Shown here piece by piece: positions 52,115-64,000 of a stretch of DNA of 64,000 bases. Where the stretch lies: assembly GCA_002794785.1 (NCBI GenBank), contig NBBA01000005.1, positions 2,071,045 through 2,135,044 on the forward strand, given 5' to 3'. The notes under the pieces were generated by a model. It made no database searches, had not been told where the DNA came from, and worked only from the letters and a program-made list of their open reading frames with translations. Each line of letters starts with the position of its first letter. The stretch's first letter is position 1. This DNA comes from Coniferiporia sulphurascens. Lineage: Eukaryota > Basidiomycota > Agaricomycetes > Hymenochaetales > Hymenochaetaceae. The translations under genes and the position numbers were made by a program.

Positions 52115-54434
52115 CTAACTGGGCAAGTGGCTCGTTTCCCGAATTTCCATTCCACTTGATTCCCCGCTTGCCCTCGGCTTTGCTCCTTCCTTTTCCTCTT
52201 CCTCTTCAGCTTCGTCCTTCGAGCGCAATCTTTTCACCCGCTTCCCGCGTTCGCGTCGCTCGAGGTACCACACCAGGGCAGTCACACCAAGTGTCGCAAC
52301 ACACGTGCATATCATTGCGATCATGCCCTTACGGAACCGCGGCGCATCCGTCGCAGGGTAGAACAGCAGCGGCCACCAAGCATTGATCGCGTTGTTCCAC
52401 ATGCTAACCGAACCGAAACCCGCGCGTTTGTGAGTGTGATTGCACAATCGAGCGGAAACGAGTACGCACTTCATAGACGCCAAGACGACTGCTCGTTCTT
52501 GGTGGTCGTCGGCGCAGATCTGGTTCGCCCATCTACAGCATACAATTAGCCGTTACAGCTCTGTTGAGAACAATAACGGTGTACTAACGCAAACGTAGTT
52601 GCCTGTCCGGCATACGCCGCCCCCGCAAGATCTGCACACAATCATAGTTCAGCACACCCACACTCACACACAAAAGAAAGTTCATCAACAAACAATAGGC
52701 AAAGAACTTCGCCGCTGTCGGCGTACTCCAAATCAGTAAGATTATACTCGAGACGATTAGCGCAAGCGACATGTAGACAAGAACGGGCCAACGCGCGCGC
52801 GTATAGTCCGTCCAGGTTGCGCAGACGAGTGTGGAGACAATACCGAAGGCCGTCTGGCCGGAAGGGTAGTAATCTATTCATTGTCAACTAGTGCAACGAT
52901 AGAAGGCAGCACGCTATAACCTACCGATTTGCTCAACACTATACCCGCCAATGGCCTTCAGCCACTGACCCATCAGGTTATTTGACCCAAAGCTCTCAAC
53001 TTCACCAGAGATAGCAAACAGCAAGCTGCAGCCGTACCATCTCCACCGCCCCAACACTCTCCGCGCGAGGCCCCATGTCGGCTTGTCCCCCTTGGTATCA
53101 ATCGCAACGTCTGGGCTGGCTTGGAGGCGTGAAGAGGCAAGGAGCCGTTCCTGCCCAGTTATTTAACACAACTCATTTCTGGGGCGTTAAACCAAAACTG
53201 CTCACACTTTCTGAGATGTAGAAAACATCTGTTGTAGCGGGTACATTCGGGAAAATGAGGAACCCGTACAACGCAATTGGGAGTGTGATGACACCGTCAA
53301 TTATAAATCTGCAAACTCGACGTCAGCTTGCGGGAACGTTCGCAAAGCTGAGAAGCTCACAGCCATCTCCATCCGCTCCTTCCTGCTTGCCCATTGAGAT
53401 TTCTGGCACCATACATAAAACACAGCGGAGTGCCTTAGACACAAGATACGCACTTGTAGACTGCAGCTTGTAGCAATCCAGAGAACCTGTCAAAAGAACG
53501 TCAGCATTCCACTCAGCAACCGATGCCAACGAGCCACATACAGTGTTCCGGCAAGGCCTGAACTGGTGAATATTCCTGAGCGCTTTCCGAGCTCCGAGGG
53601 CTTGTACCAACTATACATATTCTTCAGCAGTTGCGAGTAATGATGATTTGAGTGTCTCACGAGCCAAGCACATAATGTGTCCCGACAAACGTCGACGACT
53701 CTGCTATTCCCTGCAGGAATCTGATAGCCCAAATCTTATGACAGTGGTGTAAGTTATGGCGGAGCAAGCTCCATTTGTCAGAAGGTGTACCTGTTGAACG
53801 GTCCTTGCCGCACTCGTGCTAAGCGGAAAGATATGGATAAGTTTCATTTACTCTAAAGTAACTTCGAAACGAACACACCTGAAAGTGAGAACACCCCATA
53901 TAATTTGCATGATTGGGAACCATATCCGTGGAGGAACAATTTGGAGCATTAGGTTATCTGGCTTCGTTCGTCAGACTTGCAACACTATGTGAATGTCGTG
54001 AGCTTAGCGCACTGGGTATCATTCCGACGATATAACCACAGGTGAAGAACGTGTTTATTTTCTGAAGGCGAACTGCGATAAGAATGTAGTGAGGAGGCGG
54101 GCTGGGTCTAGCTCACATTGTAGTCATTCCCTTGCATATTTAGCTCCTCCTTCATCCCCGACACGTAGGCGTTGGCTACATTGGCTCTATCAAGGTCTTC
54201 GGGAGTGGATCAGTATTAACGTCTGCTTGATGCGTAGGTATAGCTCACAGTTCGTAAAATACTACGGGACTCAAATTTAGCGTCGTACAAGCAAAAGTAA
54301 GCAACCGAGAAACGCACCATAAGACAGCAATACGACAAGATGAACCAATCTATCTTGAACAACAGGTTTCTCTCCTCCTTGGATGCGGGGACCTCCCCTA
54401 AGATAAAGTGCCGTATTCGCCGGAGGGCGTACAT
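52115..54434 (-). CDS. MFS transporter, pantothenate/allantoate permease-like (anion:cation symporter family)
   Basis: Read on the minus strand across about ten short introns. N terminus: MYALRRIRHFILGEVPASKE, ERNLLFKIDWFILSYCCLM, then DRANVANAYVSGMKEELNMQ, GNDYN, TFFTCGYIVGMIPSNLML, VPPRIWFPIMQIIWGVLTF. Later: SLALIVSSIILLIWSTPTAA, then MWNNAINAWWPLLFYPATDA and FRKGMIAMICTCVATLGVTA. The D-R-N/AN-AY-SGMKEDL pattern and the terminal WNNAxNAWWP match the Dal5/Fen2/Liz1 branch of MFS carriers (allantoate, pantothenate and similar anions). The C-terminal tail is acidic/basic (EAEEEEEKE). Start is uncertain: 54434 is the first clear Met, but the open frame extends upstream without a better-supported ATG. 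Substrate is not readable. Confidence 0.82.
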
Positions 54435-54703
54435 TTTTTCTGACCAGCTCAGATAGAGGTAACTTATGGACACGCAGCAAGATGAGTCGGTATTGGGACT
54501 CTGCAAACTTTGCCAGGGGTCGTTAAAGGGCGGCGGACATGGTACGAGGCCAGGGGCAAGCCGAGTGGCCCGATCACATTTTGGAGCGCCAGGAGTATAT
54601 TGAATTCGGTCCAATAACCGGCGGCCGACAGCGCAAATCATATGAAGGTCCCTATGTCCGCAAGTACTCCCGCGCATCCGCGTTCCTCCTCGGTACATTC
54701 ACC

Positions 54704-56114
54704 ATGCCCGACGACGGTCCGAGCAGTAAGCAGCCAACACCGACGCCGACGCCAGCGCCGTCGGAGACGGGTGCGCATGAGCAGGCTCCGGTACCTCCAG
54801 CAATATCCATCCCGGAGTCCCCACCTTCCGAGGACCGACGCGCCCTTCTAGACCACGCACGCGTCTTCCTCACGTCGCCGCACGTCGTGCACGAACAACC
54901 CGCAGCGAAGAGGCGCTTCCTCGCGGAGAAGGGTCTACACGATGCGGAAATCGAGACTCTCATGCGTGAGCTGGTGCGTTGACCCTACTCGTTGCTTCCG
55001 ACAGCGTGCTAATAGTATCTTCAGCCGCCAGTCGTCCCTCCTCGCACATATCCCCATCCGCCTCCCTCGAACTTGCCCCACCTACTCGCAGGGCTAACAA
55101 GGATCCTAACGTGGCTAACAGGGGGCTCATTGGTCCTCGTGGCCATCTACTATGTGAGTTCTCGGTCATCTAACGCCCGCACTTCCATGCTGAGATGCGT
55201 TCGAAGAGGTTCCTCCTCCCCCGCCTGACTCGCTCCGCCTTAGCGCGCCGTTCGCTCAAGCAACACCAGGTCTCCCTACTTGCACGTCTGAATGCCTCTC
55301 TTGTCTCCCTGAAATCATCGCAGGCCGAGACTTTTGCGGTCCTTCCCGCTCCTACGGCTTCGCGAGAGTCCCCTGAGTTCGCACAGAAGTCCAGTCTCAA
55401 AGACTTGGACCTCAACCCAGACAGTGCTATTATAATCCCGGAGTTTACCCTACTGCGTTGTGCGATCCAGGGCTTGTTGGCTGAAGGGAAAAGGGTTTCC
55501 AAGGAGGACCTCTTTTCTCTACTGGACGAGAAGTACACGTGGCTAAGAAGTGAGAAGGGTGTCGAGTACAAGGTAAGCTCTCGATGGTCTGGAGCTATCG
55601 GAAAAGGTGCTCACGACTCCATAGAACTCCCTCTGGGAGACGCTAACAAACGACCCATGCTTCTCCGAAGCAGAGGAAAACGGACGTCTCGCATGGACGT
55701 ACACACCACCTTCCCCCAACCCTACATCCACACCACTCACGGACTCCCTCGCCTTGCTCAAGTCGTCCCTCCCGCCCCCTCGACCACAAAGCAGCCCATA
55801 CCAGCACACCCTCGAGACGCTCGCAGACTTCACAGGTTACATCACGACGCAGACCTACCAGCTCGCGTCGAGCTCGATGCGCATATCGGGCTTCGGCCTC
55901 GGGATGTCGACGCCACTTGCGCCTCAGCACGAGGAGATCAGGAAGGAGATACGGGCGCTCAAGGGCTTGGCGCTGAACAGGTACGGTCTGGCTGCTGAAA
56001 TTCTAACCCCCCTTTATTTTTAGTGGTATGCTAATAACAATTTGGTGTAGACGGTCGTTCGCCCCGGCAACGCCTAGACCAACCTATCCGGTTCCACCTG
56101 CTCAGACGCCTTGA
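54704..56114 (+). CDS. PEX14: Peroxisomal docking protein Pex14
   Basis: Five exons (54704-54973, 55025-55153, 55195-55572, 55625-55980, 56051-56114) give 398 residues. After a Thr/Pro-r rich leader the Pex14 N domain reads ALLDHARVFLTSPHVVHEQP, AAKRRFLAEKGLHDAEIETL, matching the helical bundle that binds Pex5 WxxxF motifs. A hydrophobic segment (LAGLTRILTWLTGGSLVLVA, about residues 108-127) is the membrane span, followed by a helical, coiled-coil-prone region (RSLKQHQVSLLARLNASLVS) and a Ser/Pro-rich end. It would form the peroxisomal import pore with Pex13. The gene is head to head with the MFS gene. The acceptor at 55194 could be replaced by a later in-frame AG without breaking the frame. 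Confidence 0.87.
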
Positions 56115-56500
56115 AATGGCGTGATCTTACTTCATTCTGTGTGTATTATTATAGTCGTTCCGAGCAAAAGGCATGGATGGTTGTCAAGCATCTGTGCGAA
56201 ATTAATAGAGTTGATTCTGTGACTGACTGAACTATCTCCAACTGGTCACCTTGTGGTCAATTGCGGGTTGAGACTAAACTCTATGTATCAGGCGACCCCT
56301 AGGCACCCGTCAATAGATAACAACGCGAGAATCTCTGGTGAGGACAACACGAGAGATACAAAAAAGGATGCTCGAGTACCAGATGTCCACCGAATCTTGT
56401 AACAAAAAACTGACAATTCACCAATAACCCCGAAATGCACTACAACTGCTGGACCAAGGCACTAGGCATCACAAATTCAGGTGCACACACAGCAGGCGGT
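56115..56500. other. Convergent spacer before the DUF6533 array
   Basis: 3' flank of PEX14 (+) and of the first DUF6533 gene (-). No gene recognised; this is where the tandem array begins. Confidence 0.5.
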
Positions 56501-58319
56501 TTATATCCTAGTATCCTCGGAACCGCTGGAACACGTCGAGACAGGAAGCCGATATTTCAGACTGCTGATTGCTTCATGGCTCGGCCTATTCCTCGTCAAC
56601 TCTCGTAAATTCATGATCATTCGAGACATGACCACCGAGTGAAGCGTCCGTTGAACCCTGTTTGTGAGGTTGCATCTAACGTTAGCTTTTAGTGAATAAC
56701 AGCCACTATTGCTTATTTCACCCGGTCAGAATACCATAGTAATTTCCCTAAACGCAATTCGAGAATTAGTCCTCTATTAAATCAGACGTGGGGTTACGGT
56801 GCGGGAGGTAATCACGTTCAAGTTGAAAAACCGTCCTCGAAGGAGAACAACGAAATTTGCTGCTGACAGAGCTACATATCAAATGCCCAGTTAGCCTTCA
56901 GTTTTTCTCGATTAATGTGAAGAACCATGTACCAAACAACAGCGAAAAATATGGCGCGCCTAACCATCATCATCAAACATAAGTAATACAATTGATCAAT
57001 ACGACACGCACCGTCTCTATAAAATATTACCACAAGAGTGCCTTGATGAATGCGCTCATTCCCTAAGTAAAAATTAGCCTTTTCCGCCTGAGAAAGGTAG
57101 ATAAATACTAACAGTGTACGACGCCTTTCCAGAATGTCAACAACATAATAACTGTGGTTTATGCATGAGAGTGCGTAAAACGTTCATGGACGGAAAACAG
57201 ACGCACTACATTCGAACATCATTAATAACGCAAAGGATATGTAATAGGGTTTTGTATTCATGTGCATTACAATGCATGGCGGAAGACCTGGAGCGGGTGG
57301 GGCTGAAATGCATGTGAGTACTTTCCTTTCATCACTATGTTCGTCTCGACACGCACCATAAACAAGGACTTCCTCCTTGACACTTAGAAGAAATATCGCA
57401 AGAGAACCGCCCTTTTCAGAAGTAGGTAAATTCTTGGTGTTGTTGTGAAGGAGAAAGGGATGTTCTCCTCACAGATCCGGAGGACACCAAGAAGAGAAGA
57501 ATACGTCGCGAATTTCCCCATAACGCACATACACGAGATATCATGAGGGCTGCAGGTTGGAAAGGTAGATGGTATGAATCTCTGAGACCCAAACAGGATG
57601 GAAACAGACACACTTTCAGAAATGAGGACGCCAACTATAGTTAGATCTGCTAGAGTTTGGTGACTTCCTTTCGCCCAAAGTCGACTTCAATACTTACACG
57701 TGAACGCTTCAGCGAACCGTTTGCACAACTGTTGTCCCGCATCCCTCAGCGGGAAATATCCAAAGTATAGAGTACGTGGCCACATACCTGTTCATCTGAG
57801 CCAGGTCGAAAGAGATCTTCAGTCAATTCGTTGAGACAGTCAGGAAAGAGTTATCACATGAGAAAATAGGTATCGCACATATAAGCAACACCACGGAGTC
57901 CACGAAACCCAAATACCTTGTCGCAAAGAACAGGCATTTTCCGATGTTCCATTTAGAGTACCAGACAAGTTCAACCTAGACGATGAAAGTAGGTGAATAC
58001 TAAGGCCTTATCAAGGGAACCAGGCCAAACCTCATCGCAAAATGTGATCAAATAGTCATACGTCTAAAGAACGGCATCAGAATCGAATTCTTCTCGCAAA
58101 CGAAGCCACGACTCGCCAATACTATGACACTGGCAACTGTACACAGCGTATATCAGTGGGGCACATTTGAATGGTAAAACAAGAACGAATTGCATACGTG
58201 CAGTATACTTCGAACCAGAAGAGCAGGTAAGTATCACCCCTCTGCAATAATGGCAGCCGGGAAGTGCAAACCTGGACTGATTGACCCTCTTCCACATATT
58301 CGGAGATTGTACCTGGCAT
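56501..58319 (-). CDS. DUF6533 seven-helix membrane protein, copy 1
   Basis: Conserved pieces appear in the right order on the minus strand: MPGTISEYVEEGQSVQ (start about 58319), TYDYLITFCDE then, across an intron, VELVWYSKWNIGKCLFFATR and YLGFVDSVVLL, then QQLCKRFAEAFT, LTIVGVLISES, LMISRVCALWGNSRRILLFL, NTKPYYISFALLMMFEC, LLTFWKGVV and finally HSVVMSRMIMNLRELTRNRP with a stop at 56501. The YDYLxTFxDEVxLVW block is the DUF6533 signature; these fungal proteins are predicted seven-helix membrane proteins of unknown ligand and role. Many short introns; I could not settle every junction (exon 2 in particular), so an intact gene is not proven. The ATG used by copy 2 is ATT here, so the start would be eight codons later. 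Confidence 0.65.
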
Positions 58320-60142
58320 CTCAGATGTGCTAGTGAAAATAACTCAATGGAAGGGGGAGCCACGATGACGATCGAAATATCCGGCCCCTTTATATCTTCA
58401 TGCCATCTTCCAATTTTGTTCATTCAATAATTCGGGGTGCTTGGGTATCCATATCAGATACAGGCCCAGAGAAAATTATACTGAGCCCTGGAGACACAGC
58501 CGGACACAGCATCCAGCAGAGGGTCTCTCTAAAGAAAGGCCAAGGGATGCCAATAAATTTCTGCCAGAATCACGGGGGATTCTATTGCCCGCTGACTTTC
58601 ACCAATTTTCAATAGAATTTTCAAATCCCCTCGCCATTTACTAGCTCCGGGTTTAGCGCTGGCGTCATTTGGTTTCACACCTGGAGTTGGAAAGTGCCCT
58701 TTAATATAAACGTCAAATGGTCCGTTAATAAAGGGAGAACGAAGGTAACAGTCGTCGACAGCCGGATCGACAAGATTTTATTTGCCCAGATGGCTAGTTT
58801 TTGACTATGGAAGCTGCATGCACCGTAAAATGAATCTTCTGGCCTACGTAACAGGTAGCATATTAAGCCAGGTCAAGAGGGAACGAAGTTTAGGGAGGCT
58901 TGGAGAGGTCTCTACTGGCGAAAGTCCGCTTTCTTTAGGAATTCTGCAGCCGAGCGCTTCATTGAACTAGAACCCTTTAGTGCTCGGACTCACGAAGGTC
59001 CCTTTTATCCGTGGAACGCTGCAACAAAAAGTTCCCCCAGGGTGAGAGGGGGACAAAATTACGCACAGTGGACTTCCATAGCAGGAAGGCCCTGGCCCAA
59101 CTCTGCGTCCGAAAAGACTCCCGGGCTAAACTGTAGCATGAAACGCCGGAGAAGACTAGACATGAAAGATTTCGAGGTTTCATGGAGCTAGCGCGCTTGA
59201 GTTCGCATACAAACAAGCAATCCGAGATGGTGAGAGGAATGTACTGGCACGAATTGGTAGGGGTAAATTGAAAACTGGTAAATTGGTAATTGCTACGGCC
59301 GCGACCAAAAATGGAAGTTGGTTCTCATCGGGGTTTGGGCCGTTTGGTTCGTGCCTCCGCCCTCATTCTTCCCTGCTTGACTAGTTCGGGCGCGTCCCCG
59401 GGGATGTTCGACATGGGTAACTAGCTAACCCGATTACTGTTTTACCCATGTCTGTAACGAGACGCGCATGGAGAAATTTTAGATTTGGTAATGCGAGTAC
59501 ATTAAGTTCCTGAGTCGTACGTTATGGCTACCTGCTCTTGGGAATTGATCCCGATCAAAAACTTAGACCGATTCGCGCTGTGACGGCACACCTCTAGATT
59601 TCCAACAAGCTACAAGCTACAACTCAAACGGCACGGCCCAATTGTGGCGATCAAAACTGATCTTATTTCTTTATCTGGAGTGATCAGCTCACTTTCGTCA
59701 ACTTTAATATGCTCAGGTATCAAAGTTCATCCCCGTAAAGACTGTTTCCATATCGAGGACTTGTTTTATACGTGCCTGAGTGGATGCACAGTCGTTTACC
59801 AAATTCAACGCGATTCCGATTAACTCCCGAGACAATAACTAGAGCTTTAATCACTTAATAATATGAAAAATTATGGCTCCTACAATTATTAGTACAACGG
59901 CTATTTATACTATTACATAGATAATGCACCACATAAATCGTATTTTGAGTGGCGCGTACGGCTACAACTTGAAAGCTCACGCGGCACAAGGATAAGAGGC
60001 CGACTTGGGCATGATAAAAATAAGCCGTCCCAATCGACGGCATAGTTAGCGGTATATTAGTGTTTCTAAGAGACATCCCAATACCCGCGACAAGACAGAA
60101 GCGATTGACGTATTAAGAAGCTAGGTCGCTACGGTAGCCAGT
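58320..60142. other. Spacer between DUF6533 copies 1 and 2
   Basis: Upstream region of copy 1 and 3' side of copy 2. Part of it (about 58860-59030) resembles 62830-62970 upstream of copy 2, so it belongs to the duplicated unit. The remainder holds short frames without recognisable protein. Confidence 0.45.
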
Positions 60143-61966
60143 TCACGCTCTGGTATCCTCAAGGTCTGACGAGAGGAAATGCTGAAAATCAGGGCTTGTG
60201 AGCGTGGCCTTGACCTGCATATCCACCACCGCTTCTCGTAAATTTAGAATCATTCGAGACATGACCACAGAGTGGAGCATCCGTTGGACCCTGTTTGTGC
60301 TTGCTGTTTAGTTTTTTTGAGTCAATGAAATGACGGAAAGTATGATTTGCTTCACCCAGCCAGGATCCCCTTATAATTTCCCTACGGTAAAGGGAAGATT
60401 AGTCCTGAAAAGGAGGGAGACGAAGGAACTTGCCGAAGACAATTACATCATAAAATTGCCCTTGCCCTTGAAAGAAGACGAAGAAGTTTGCTGCTGATAG
60501 AACTATAGATCAGATGGTTAATATTCAACCTTATGGATTGACAAGATGCTTCATGTACCAAACAGTAGCGAGAAATACAATGCGCCTAATGAATATTACC
60601 AAACATAAGCCAGTATAGTCAAGTAATCAATGAATGCAACACGTGCCGTCTCTGAAAAATATCGCCACAAGCGTGCCTTTGCGCATGTGCCCACCCCCTA
60701 GCTAGATGTTAGCCTTTGTAGATTGAAGAAGGTAGACATTTGCCAACAGTGTACGATTCCCTTCCCGAATGTCAGCAACATAACGACTGTGAAATATGAG
60801 CGCACATAACTTTCATGAGGAGGGATAGACGCACCACACTCCATGACCATTAAGAAAGCAAAAGATATATAATAGGGCTTTGTGTTCATGTGAATTAACG
60901 TGCATGGTGGGAGACCTGAATTAGGTGGACCTGGAAGATATGTGAGCACTTCCCCCTGTCGTCGCCTTGCTTCGACACGCACCATACACAAGGTCCCCGT
61001 CTTTGAAAATCAATATGACCGTCACAGAAACACTAATCTTTACAATCATGGAGGAGTTTTGAACACGAATGTAAAGGGGAAAGGGCAATTCTCCTTACAA
61101 ACACCGAGCACGTCAAGAAGAGAAGGATAGGTCGTGAGCTCTCCCACAGTGCATGTACGCGAGTTACCATCAAGACTGGATGTCAGAGAAGTTTTAAAAA
61201 AAGTTAATCCTTGCGGATGAAGTTGGGAACTGGACGTACATTCAGAAACGACAATGCCGAGTATAGTTAAATCTGGCAGAATTTTAGTAACCGTCAGGCT
61301 CACTGATTAAAGGCTCACATGTAAACGTTTCGCAAAACTGTTTGCACAGCTGTTATTCGAATGGGATCAACAGGGGGGATTCTGCAAAAAGAGTGTAATC
61401 ACGCACTCGTTCGTCTGAATTTGGATTGAAAAGGTCTTCCGTTGTTGAGATGACATAAATCAGCAAAGGCTTGACAGGTGAATTAACGATAATTTATCTC
61501 ACAAAGTAGCAGTACCGCCGAGTCCACAAATCCTAGATATCTTGTCGCAAAGAACAGAAACTTCCCCATGTTCCAGTTAGAATGCCAAACCAAATTGACC
61601 TAGACGATTAAAACAGGTGAGTTCCAAGTTCTCATAAGAGGAAGTCAACTAAACCTCGTCACAGAATGTAAGTAGCCAGTCGTATGTCTGAAAGAATGGC
61701 CTCAGACTTGGACACCATTCTGAAGGCGAAGTTAAAACATACGAATACTCCGATGGTAGCAACTGTGTATGGCAGTCATCAGTGAGGGTCCGTCTCAATA
61801 GCAGACGAAGACAGTTAACATACAGGCAGCATACTTCGGACCGAGCGAACGGGTGAATATTTCCAATCTGCAATAATGACTGATCAAAAGTGCTAACCTG
61901 GACTGCTTGGCCCTCTTGCGCATATTTAAGGATTGTACCCGGGGTTTCAGTTGCGTCGCTGAACAT
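60143..61966 (-). CDS. DUF6533 seven-helix membrane protein, copy 2
   Basis: A paralogue of copy 1 on the same strand with the same pieces: MFSDATETPGTILKYAQEGQ, TYDWLLTFCDE|VNLVWHSNWNMGKFLFFATR (the bar is an intron), YLGFVDSAVLLL, LFNPNSDERV, QLCKQFCETFT, LMVTRVHALWESSRPILLFL, NTKPYYISFAFLMVMECG, VVMLLTFGKGIVHCW and HSVVMSRMILNLREAVVDMQ, ending SSDLEDTRA at 60143. Matching frame and splice-like positions in two diverged copies argue that both were under coding constraint. Exon 2 and the segment after SDERV are not resolved. Function unknown. Confidence 0.65.
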
Positions 61967-63807
61967 GACTTGAAGAAGGGGGTCTATGAATATGCATAGA
62001 GTGACCGACCCCTTTATATCTCCATGTCGTCTGCCTCGGACTCGGGATTATGATGTGCATTTCGTTATCCTGGTAACTTCGGGGCTTCGAGCACCCGTGA
62101 CAGGTTAGGTGCATCGGAATAGTATCGCCTTTTGGAAGCAAGCTCGGTAATCAGTTGTGAGAATGAAAACGGGAACTCTGGTGCACTCGGGAACATACGG
62201 TACCCGTATATGGGGAGTGCATCAAGCCTCAGGCATGCAATAAATCCAAGCATCCCGCAGAGGGGAAGCTTGCTGGTTCCTGGGTTCTTGAAAGAAGGTC
62301 TGGAAGAAGCCTCTGTAGTTTCACTGGAGACGTGCCAGCCATTCGTATCGTCTGGTTATCCTTTACAAAGTTCGTAACGGTATTTCAATCGAGTCCCTTC
62401 TTGACCAGTTCCAAATCAGAGACACGATAATCACTATTGATGTTGTGCTGCACAGAAGGAGCCCTGTCGAGATAGCCTGCTTTAGAAAATTGGGTCACTG
62501 TTGCACACGGCTGACGTCCGGGGGAACAGTACTCACGTGGACTGCTACGCCCCTTCCTTCCTATATTGGGAATCCGCCTTATTAGTAGAGGACAGAACAA
62601 AGTGCTATCTGTCAGTCAGTCAGACTGAAGAAAATGTCTTCGTGTCTTCAACCGAGCTTCTCGGTTCTTCTGTCATTTGAAAGCTAGCATAGGGAAATGA
62701 CTTACAGTCCGTGTTCCCAAATTATCTCAAACCTCGGACCGGAGGCGGTAAGACTGCGAAGATATCGGCTCAGGAGATGGAAAGAGGAAGTTCAATGCAC
62801 TGATCGGCGAGTCTGGCTGCACGTCCCTGGGAGAGGATCAAGGCTAGTGAAACAGGAAGCGAGTTCATAGAAGCTTGGTAAGGTCTGTGTCTGCTTTCCC
62901 ACTGAGAAATTTGCGAGTTCTATAGAGACTAGAGCCTTTCAGCGTTGCGTTTCACGGAGACTCCAGTTGTTTGAGAGGAGCAGTGAATCAGCCCTTATAG
63001 TAGCAAAGGATTTCGCCGATATGGATGAGTCACAGCCTGAGACTATACACAACACCTTCGACTTGTGCTCTTCCATGACATTGCCAACGGCAAGTGAGAG
63101 ACTTCGAGGCTTGCACGGAGTATTTGAAATAAGGTACGAACGACCAGGAAGTCCTTACCGTAAGATCGCACATACCAGACTTGTCGGTTCTAAAGCGGAA
63201 TATTTCAAATTTCAAAGGGGAACAAACAATACTAAATAAAGTTTGCATATGTAATCAACTACGTAACGGCTGATGACGATTTTCCACGTGCCATAGGATA
63301 CCAGGACTTAGAATTGAAAATATCGATAATGTACAGCAAAGATCGTAAATGGTACAATATAAAAATCAATGCGAAGCCATTGAAAACAGCTATTTTACAT
63401 GATGTTGCTAAAAAAAAAAAGTTACTATTGTATCGGCCCAAACTCAGCTAACTACCGAGATGGCTCAAGTTAGCCTAGTAGTAGTAAGATATCACTGAAC
63501 AAAGTGTGCTGGAGAGATGTTAATGGCGCTAAATGCATAAATGTAGTGTGGTCCGTGACATAGATAATCTGGTGTATCAGAAGTGTTCTGAGTGTATCAA
63601 GCCACACCGCAGATTAAACAGCCTCCTCAAAGCAAGAAGCAGACTTCGATTCGGACAGGGTTGTCCATACTTCCCCTTACTTAGTGACAGGATTAGCGAT
63701 GTGTTAGTACATCCATATTATACAGGATATTCACCACCAGGCAGAGGTGTTTAACACCCGACAACATTAGAAACCAGGTGCGTCGCCCACGTGCAGCTAG
63801 CTCGTTC
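61967..63807. other. Spacer between DUF6533 copies 2 and 3
   Basis: The stretch about 62830-62970 matches the upstream region of copy 1. The rest (about 62030-62640, 63000-63790) does not align to the first spacer by eye. A 12-base A run lies near 63410. No gene recognised. Confidence 0.4.
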
Positions 63808-64000
63808 TCATATCCTCAGGCAACTCGGGCCGTTGGGATCTGATGAGACGAAGGGCTGAAAATTAAGACTGGTGAGTGCGACCTGGCTCTGCCTGTTCAT
63901 TGCCGCTTCTCGCAAATTAAAAATCATTCGAGACATGACCACAGAATGAAGCATTTGTTGGACTCTGTTCGCGTTTGATGTCAGCCTTTCAGTCGACGAC
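63808..64000 (-). CDS. DUF6533 seven-helix membrane protein, copy 3 (C-terminal end only)
   Basis: The last exon is in the window: MLHSVVMSRMIFNLREAAMN, then RQSQVALTSLNFQPF and SSDPNGPSCLRI, with the stop at 63810-63808. It aligns to the last exons of copies 1 and 2. The DUF6533 block would be beyond the right edge, so the call rests on homology to the neighbours. Confidence 0.6.
   Translation of the reverse strand, partial: SSTERLTSNANRVQQMLHSVVMSRMIFNLREAAMNRQSQVALTSLNFQPFVSSDPNGPSCLRI

Larger units (their letters stand above)
56501..64000. repeat. Tandem array of diverged ~3.65-kb units (DUF6533 gene plus flank)
   Basis: The landmark ATCATTCGAGACATGACCAC occurs at about 56615, 60248 and 63925, giving spacings near 3.63 and 3.68 kb. 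Nucleotide similarity runs through exons, introns and part of the upstream flank, all in the same orientation, which points to successive tandem duplication rather than independent insertion. Confidence 0.75.

Noticed and set aside
58400..60142. Transposon in the array spacers
   Set aside because: No terminal inverted repeats, target-site duplications or transposase/reverse-transcriptase motifs seen; similarity between spacers is explained by tandem duplication.

Overview
The window is nuclear DNA from a filamentous basidiomycete, most likely an Agaricomycete. Three things point there. Genes are dense, on both strands, and cut by about a hundred short introns (roughly 50-65 bp, GT-AG with some GC-AG). 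Several families are typical of or expanded in mushroom-forming fungi: a DUF6533 seven-helix family, a BTB gene, a TPR-fused tyrosine-kinase-like kinase and a DUF6697-like gene. The housekeeping genes are fungal: a KRE6-type glucan enzyme, Kcs1, Bcy1, Pex14, Qcr9 and Spt4. Gene models were spliced by hand. For most of them the exon lengths add to a whole number of codons, which is the main internal check; MFS, IME4, DUF6697-like, acyl-CoA dehydrogenase and DUF6533 models are less fully resolved.

Layout. 0-10 kb: the 5' part of a DUF4336 gene (-), a Vps70/glutamate carboxypeptidase II-like M28 peptidase (+), an intronless divergent casein-kinase-1 gene (-) and a KRE6/SKN1-type GH16 enzyme (+). 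10-12.6 kb: unassigned DNA with minus-strand open stretches. 12.6-26.5 kb: class-3 lipase, SPT4, HEM25/SLC25A38 carrier, acyl-CoA dehydrogenase, ARL2, a BTB gene, an O-fucosyltransferase-like gene and a DUF6697-like gene. 27-34 kb: an IME4/METTL3-type m6A methyltransferase head to head with an FHA-forkhead (Fhl1-like) factor, then a TPR-kinase gene whose product begins with the histone H3 tail sequence. 36.8-49 kb: KCS1, QCR9 and mitochondrial uS11 head to head, a CsbD-like hydrophilic protein, PKA regulatory subunit BCY1 and an ABHD5/CLD1-like hydrolase. 50-56 kb: a poly-serine single-pass membrane protein, an MFS pantothenate/allantoate-type permease and PEX14. 56.5-64 kb: a tandem array of at least three DUF6533 membrane-protein genes with a period near 3.65 kb.

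Functional links. Mitochondrial genes are common (HEM25, acyl-CoA dehydrogenase, QCR9, uS11m), as are signalling genes (CK1-like, PKA-R, IP6 kinase, TKL-like kinase) and cell-surface genes (KRE6-like, Ser-rich sensor-like, O-fucosyltransferase-like). There is no metabolic cluster, virus, CRISPR array or intact transposon. The most unusual item is the kinase that starts MARTKQTARRS, matching histone H3 positions 1-8, 10, 14 and 15.
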